Below are positions 60,264-64,000 of a stretch of DNA of 64,000 nucleotides, piece by piece. The stretch is taken from positions 1 through 64,000 of the forward strand of contig JADLDG010000034.1 of assembly GCA_020846775.1 (NCBI GenBank), in the 5' to 3' direction. Made by a program: the position numbers and the translations under genes. The notes under the pieces were generated by a model that was not told where the DNA came from, searched no databases, and saw only the letters and a list, made by a program, of their open reading frames with translations. Position 1 is the first letter of the stretch. Each line of letters opens with the position of its first letter. Origin of the DNA: Nitrospirota bacterium (GTDB taxonomy: Bacteria > Nitrospirota > 9FT-COMBO-42-15 > HDB-SIOI813).

Positions 60264-62302
60264 CTTAAAAGCACCAATAATATGATGATCGTAGCAAATG
60301 AATATATGAGGTATACCTGAATACGCCCTTTCTGCAATTTTCCTGTCTTTCTGGATATCCAGAAAGAGGCGTCAGCAACTGGTTTATACAGCCACCCCCA
60401 AAAGCGGTCCCTGGTCTTCAGTGAATAACCAATACTCTTAATAAATGCCTTATGACCGGAAAGATATTTCAGTTCTTTCCGCTCACGAATACGAAAATAG
60501 TATCCGAATATCCTCCTGACCGGCATGGAGAATGCTGCTGCCGTATACTGCATCCTCGGGGTCACTTTCTCAAAACCGCAGTCCCATAAAGGTCCCGTAT
60601 GGATGGTTTTTCTGCGGGCATGAAGGAAGATATATACCAGGGCCACTACCCCCACCAGACCAAGTAAGACAATAGGTCCTGAGTAGGATGCCCTCTCATG
60701 GGAAATAGGGGTAAGCCACATCCACCCGAATGCACCTGCAGATTCAGACAGCTCTCCACCGACATATCCGGCAGCAATAATGTCCATCCAGCGGATCATG
60801 GCCGTTGGAAAGATACCGAGGCATAGACATGCAATTGCAGTCATCCCCATACCAATCCTCATGAACCAGTCTACCTCATTGATTTTCACCTGATGCTGGC
60901 CTCTCCAGTTTCCAAGAAATGTAACACCGTACGCCTTGACAAAGCACATTGCGGCGAGTGCAGCGGTAAGCGCCAGTAATGCGGCTCCCATAGGAATCAG
61001 GAAATTGAGAAGTGCGCTCGGGAGGGCCGGCGAAAGCAGGAACGCCTGAAACATAAGCCACTCGGAGACAAATCCGTTAAAAGGAGGAAGGGCTGATATG
61101 GATATACACCCTATCAGGAAGATGGCAGAGGTCCAGGGCATAAGGTGAATAAGCCCCCCCATCTTTTCCATGTTGCGCTCATGGGTTGCATGAAGAACAG
61201 CACCTGCCCCCATGAAGAGAAGACCTTTAAACATGGCATGATTGAATGTATGATACAGCCCCGCAGTAAGTGCAAGGGCTGAGAGAACAGGCCTGTCGTA
61301 TGATGCAAAGGTCATGGAAAGTCCAATAGCGACCAGAATAATACCGATATTCTCCACTGAAGAGTAGGCAAGCAGTTTTTTGAGATCCTGCTGCTGCAGG
61401 GCAAAAAGAATCCCAAGCAGCGCTGATACCAGACCCAGGATCAATACTACTGCACCCCACCACCAGGGGAAATCCCTGATCAGGTCAAAGGTGACCCGGA
61501 TAATCCCATATACAGCAGTCTTCAACATAATGCCGCTCATCAGTGCAGACACGTTGGAAGGCGCCACTGGATGTGCCTCAGGCAGCCAAACGTGCAAAGG
61601 TATAACACCGGCCTTTGCCGAAAATCCAAAGAAAGCAAGAAAAAACGTGAGCGCCGCCCAATGGGGAGGGTATACGGCATGACGCATGGCATCAAAGGTA
61701 TATCCGCTGAAACTTCCGAATCCGTTTGAAAAACCTGCCATCAGACCAAAGGATAGAAGTATGGCAAGCGCCCCCACATGGGCTATGACCAGGTAGAGGA
61801 ATGCAGCCCTCCTGTTCTCTGTCCTCTCATCCTCAAACATTACAAGGAAGTATGAAGCAGCCGCCATAACCTCCCAGGAGATCAGAAAGAAAAATGCATC
61901 ATCCGCCAGTACCACCATTAACATGCCTGCGAGGAAGAGAGAGTAGAAGATGGTAAGGCTTGTCACAGGCCTGTGCCCTATAAAACCCTTTACATAACCT
62001 ATAGAATAGATAGAAACGATAAATCCAAGGGCCCCGATCAGGGTAAGAAAGAATCCCGACAGGGGGTCGAGCCGCATATGAAACGGAAGGTCGGGGAGAC
62101 CCAACAATATAATATAAGACTCTATTATCCCGGACCGCACCGTCCAGATACCGGCGATGAGAGCTAAAAACGAGGCGATGGATGTCAAAGAAAATACAGA
62201 ATATACCAACATCCTCTGGTGCCGGAAAAAGAATAGTGCACATATCAACACTGAGAATAATATAAATAGAGATGTTGATATTAAAGTAAATGGTGAAATC
62301 AT
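60260..62302 (-). CDS. hyfB: Hydrogenase-4 subunit B-like pump (NuoL type)
   Basis: 680 residues, about 14-15 membrane helices, NuoL/HyfB family. Conserved parts are FFLISWEVMAAASYFLV (about 136-152; channel glutamate), VIPLHVWLPEAHPVAPSNVSAL (about 226-247), and SSVENIGIILVAIGL (about 308-322). It starts one base after the stop of the XRE-cupin regulator, and overlaps hyfC by four bases. With hyfC, hyfE, hyfF, hyfG and hyfI it forms a complete Ehr-type set; no formate dehydrogenase, ferredoxin subunit (HyfA/HyfH) or maturation gene is present in this window. Confidence 0.92.
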   Translation of the reverse strand: MISPFTLISTSLFILFSVLICALFFFRHQRMLVYSVFSLTSIASFLALIAGIWTVRSGIIESYIILLGLPDLPFHMRLDPLSGFFLTLIGALGFIVSIYSIGYVKGFIGHRPVTSLTIFYSLFLAGMLMVVLADDAFFFLISWEVMAAASYFLVMFEDERTENRRAAFLYLVIAHVGALAILLSFGLMAGFSNGFGSFSGYTFDAMRHAVYPPHWAALTFFLAFFGFSAKAGVIPLHVWLPEAHPVAPSNVSALMSGIMLKTAVYGIIRVTFDLIRDFPWWWGAVVLILGLVSALLGILFALQQQDLKKLLAYSSVENIGIILVAIGLSMTFASYDRPVLSALALTAGLYHTFNHAMFKGLLFMGAGAVLHATHERNMEKMGGLIHLMPWTSAIFLIGCISISALPPFNGFVSEWLMFQAFLLSPALPSALLNFLIPMGAALLALTAALAAMCFVKAYGVTFLGNWRGQHQVKINEVDWFMRIGMGMTAIACLCLGIFPTAMIRWMDIIAAGYVGGELSESAGAFGWMWLTPISHERASYSGPIVLLGLVGVVALVYIFLHARRKTIHTGPLWDCGFEKVTPRMQYTAAAFSMPVRRIFGYYFRIRERKELKYLSGHKAFIKSIGYSLKTRDRFWGWLYKPVADASFWISRKTGKLQKGRIQVYLIYSFATIIILLVLLR

Positions 62303-62303
62303 A

Positions 62304-62849
62304 TCAAGCCCCTGGAATCACCAACATGATTATTGCCTCTTTACTTCCGACATTCTCCCATTTGTGCGGCCTCGTTGAGTTAAAATAGACACTATCCCCC
62401 TTACCAAGGGTGAATTCTTTACTGTCAAGGATGAACCTGACCTTACCGCTGATGAGGATTCCAAACTCCTCACCGTGATGTGAAGAATATGGGTGTTCAC
62501 CGCTTTCTCCACCAACTTCGAGTGTTAGCATGAACGGTTCTATCTTTTTTTTACTCAACTGATGGGCAAGCGGCTGGATGATGGCCTTTGACCCCTGGCT
62601 GTATATCTTCTTCCTCTCGGACTTTCTGATGACGACACTGTCTTCTCTGAAGGGATCATCGAAAAAATATGTAATGTGTACATTTAGGGCGTTGGCGATA
62701 TTTTCCAGAGATGCAATGGAAGGTGAACCTTGTCCCAACTCAAGTTGAGAAAGGAAGCTGGCAGAGAGGCTGGTCTTCTCACCGAGGTCCCGAAGAGAAA
62801 GTCTTGCATCCTCTCTGAGCTTCTTGATCTTGTTGCCGAGGTTAATCAT
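62304..62849 (-). CDS. XRE-family regulator with C-terminal cupin domain
   Basis: 181 residues: an XRE helix-turn-helix (about 5-62, SLRDLGEKTSLSASFLSQLE) and a cupin (about 100-178, with GEHPYSSHHGEEFGIL and HKWENVG). Proteins of this type sense small molecules through the cupin barrel, whose histidines may hold a metal. Its stop (TGA) is one base from the hyfB start, so it is co-transcribed with and likely controls the Ehr complex, possibly autoregulating through the TGTCAA inverted repeat in its own promoter. Confidence 0.9.
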   Translation of the reverse strand: MINLGNKIKKLREDARLSLRDLGEKTSLSASFLSQLELGQGSPSIASLENIANALNVHITYFFDDPFREDSVVIRKSERKKIYSQGSKAIIQPLAHQLSKKKIEPFMLTLEVGGESGEHPYSSHHGEEFGILISGKVRFILDSKEFTLGKGDSVYFNSTRPHKWENVGSKEAIIMLVIPGA

Positions 62850-62864
62850 CTGATAGAGATGATT

Positions 62865-62906
62865 TATTTACGCTTAATATTTACAATTGTCAAGTTATAT
62901 TTGACA
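62865..62906 (-). promoter_or_regulatory. Promoter and inverted-repeat operator of the XRE-cupin/hyf operon
   Basis: Minus strand: TTGACA at 62893-62888, a 17-base spacer, and TAAATA at 62870-62865. The -35 box is one arm of TGTCAA-N7-TTGACA (62888-62906), a 6-7-6 inverted repeat that would suit a dimeric XRE repressor and block RNA polymerase, consistent with autoregulation. Confidence 0.6.
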
Positions 62907-62931
62907 CCGGTAATGTATCATAGCTCATATC

Positions 62932-63132
62932 ATAAAAAGGAATGGTGTAGACTATGGAAATTTTCTAACAGACAGGCTTATAGATAGAATGAGCCATGAA
63001 CTGGTGGGCGTTATAATAGATCTGAAAGATCTGGCCGCAAAGGTTCAGTTGAAAAACAGACTGGACGCAGGCGATCCTGTAGAGTATTTAACTCCATGCT
63101 TTAAAAAAGAGAGTTTTATTCGGCGATTATAA
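62932..63132 (+). pseudogene. Possible remnant of a peptidase U32 C-terminus
   Basis: A frame running through 62932-63132, with an internal ATG at 62989, encodes NGVDYGNFLTDRLIDRM and then VQLKNRLDAGDPVEYLTP, ending TAA. The KNR-x-x-x-G-D-x-x-E-x-L-T-P pattern is the C-terminal barrel of U32 peptidases. No start or catalytic part is upstream. It overlaps the 3' end of the convergent HIRAN gene by 17 bases. Weakly supported. Confidence 0.32.
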
Positions 63133-63796
63133 TCTTCAGCAAAATAGAGTTAACCACGCCGTTAACATCAAAATTCTTGACCTGTACCTTAACATTATTT
63201 CCCTTTTCTAACGCTTCGGCAATGGTCTGCGAATGCACCCTCTTGATATATCCAATTTGTTCGCCATTGTATAAAACCTTAACAGCATAGGGATCGTAGA
63301 GGTTATCTGGCTCACGCTCAAGCTGAAGTTCTGCTCCGGCAGGAATTGACCTTAACTTGTGGTCTTCGGCATGGTAGACAAAACCGGCCAGTTCTGTTAA
63401 AAACTGATTTGGCCGCTTTACCTTATGTGGATCAATAAATTCAAAATTATCGGTGCGCAGCTTTCCACCGGTAATAGCAAGCAAATCAAAATCACTGATA
63501 TCAGAATTCCTGATTTCCCAGTAATTCAGCAAGTCAATGAAATCTGCCCGTGACCTGGCCGGTAAGCGCATTACAAACGGGTCAATGGCATTGAGAGAAT
63601 ATTCCTTGTCCAATTCAGGAAACGCCGGATATCCATTAAACCCCAGCCTCCTGGCCTCTTCCAGATCATGACCCGGAATATAACGAAAGGAATATTCTCC
63701 TGTTGACTTTTCCGTCAATTCAGCCACTATATACCGCTTGCTGTGGTCAGTCGCCTGCCATGACAAATAAATTGTTCGTTCTTCTAACGTAATCAT
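63116..63796 (-). CDS. HIRAN-domain protein with HipA-like N-terminal region
   Basis: 226 residues from ATG 63796 (AGGAA upstream; a frame from 63835 has no site). The C-terminal 80 residues form a HIRAN domain: LQLEREPDNLYDPYAVKVLY (about 158-177) and GEQIGYIKRVHSQTIAEAL, the classic R-E-P-x-N-x-x-D-P-x-A-V motif that binds DNA ends. The first 130 residues (SFRYIPGHDLEEARRLGF, RLPARSRADF) resemble the N-terminal part of HipA-like kinases. Such proteins accompany toxin-antitoxin or defence genes. Its ATG overlaps the stop of a short frame upstream (ATGA), so the two are coupled. Confidence 0.75.
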   Translation of the reverse strand: MITLEERTIYLSWQATDHSKRYIVAELTEKSTGEYSFRYIPGHDLEEARRLGFNGYPAFPELDKEYSLNAIDPFVMRLPARSRADFIDLLNYWEIRNSDISDFDLLAITGGKLRTDNFEFIDPHKVKRPNQFLTELAGFVYHAEDHKLRSIPAGAELQLEREPDNLYDPYAVKVLYNGEQIGYIKRVHSQTIAEALEKGNNVKVQVKNFDVNGVVNSILLKIIIAE

Positions 63797-63927
63797 AATT
63801 GAAATTCCTGCCTTAATAAATCTCGGCGCATGCAAATGATGTTCATCATTCTATCACAAACGTCTAAAAGCGTTTCGATCTGCTGATAACACTGGTCATT
63901 GTCATCCCATTCATGCGTATTTATCAT
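63793..63927 (-). CDS. Short frame coupled to the HIRAN gene
   Basis: Frame from ATG 63927 to the TGA at 63793 encodes 44 residues (MINTHEWDDNDQCYQQIETL and onward to RRDLLRQEFQL), ending in an ATGA overlap with the HIRAN gene start. It has no clear ribosome-binding site, and an in-frame TAA lies about 40 bases before the ATG. The helical, charged end resembles a small antitoxin or the tail of a lost larger gene. Function unknown. Confidence 0.35.
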   Translation of the reverse strand: MINTHEWDDNDQCYQQIETLLDVCDRMMNIICMRRDLLRQEFQL

Positions 63928-64000
63928 CCATATGCGCGCAAAGTGATCAACATTAATACATTAGTAGTTCATATATCTACCAGGCTCACTGGCGCAACGT

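Overview
The window reads as the chromosome of a Gram-negative bacterium outside the well-studied lineages. Many lipoproteins with a lipobox, AsmA and LPP20-type envelope proteins, an Aquifex-type aconitase, a monomeric isocitrate dehydrogenase, a hydrogenase-4-like (Ehr-type) membrane complex, abundant sigma-54 machinery and REP-like hairpins at gene ends fit Nitrospirota or a neighbouring phylum. This is an inference from gene content; no rRNA or ribosomal protein is present to fix it. I saw no tRNA, rRNA, CRISPR array or intact transposase.

Layout. 1-6.3 kb: start of a monomeric icd gene; a nitrogen-oxide-stress-type cluster on the minus strand (Crp/Fnr regulator, ScdA_N-domain protein, two DUF2249 proteins, a heme-copper-oxidase-I-like membrane protein, a SufT/MIP18 protein) with an FNR/DNR-like operator; two unlisted microprotein genes behind a sigma-54-like promoter; aconitase with a clear terminator. 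6.5-12.8 kb (plus): comEC, a GspE/PilB ATPase, an IMPase/FBPase-family phosphatase, a DUF4149 membrane protein and a periplasmic cyclophilin. 12.9-18.1 kb: lipoproteins and secreted proteins, a sirtuin and a YhcH-family protein. 18.2-27.6 kb: an MFS/acyltransferase/acyl-ACP-synthetase fusion with a lost C-terminus, Nfu-type scaffold, M29 aminopeptidase-thiC pair, bacterioferritin-like protein, and GlcF/GlcD oxidase. 27.8-29.9 kb: a PAS-type sigma-54 activator beside a 60-residue tail-anchored protein that has its own sigma-54-like promoter and two upstream palindromes.

30.0-41.5 kb is an accessory island: a type III restriction-modification pair (mod, res) arranged with an N-terminally truncated ATP-binding/winged-helix protein, a decayed nuclease-family fragment, a SNF2/RapA-like helicase, a Fic protein, a polysaccharide deacetylase coupled to res, and a scar of gene fragments (truncated TrkA) bounded by 43-bp inverted repeats. 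41.6-46.1 kb: AsmA-like protein and a run of small stress/envelope genes (CsbD, triple-BON, lmo0937-type, DUF3185). 46.2-50.3 kb: PmbA, TldD, TrxB. 50.4-54.9 kb: two divergent sensor kinases. 54.9-62.9 kb: an XRE-cupin regulator followed by a six-gene Hyf/Ehr complex whose large subunit has lost the nickel-ligand cysteines. The right end holds a HIRAN-domain protein and a peptidase-U32 remnant.

Functionally the window combines TCA-cycle enzymes, NO/redox response genes, a proton-pumping Ehr complex, envelope maintenance and a partly degraded anti-phage island. The most unusual signals are the small-protein genes with sigma-54-like promoters, the eroded defence island with inverted repeats, and dispersed hairpin repeats that have supplied stop codons to neighbouring genes.
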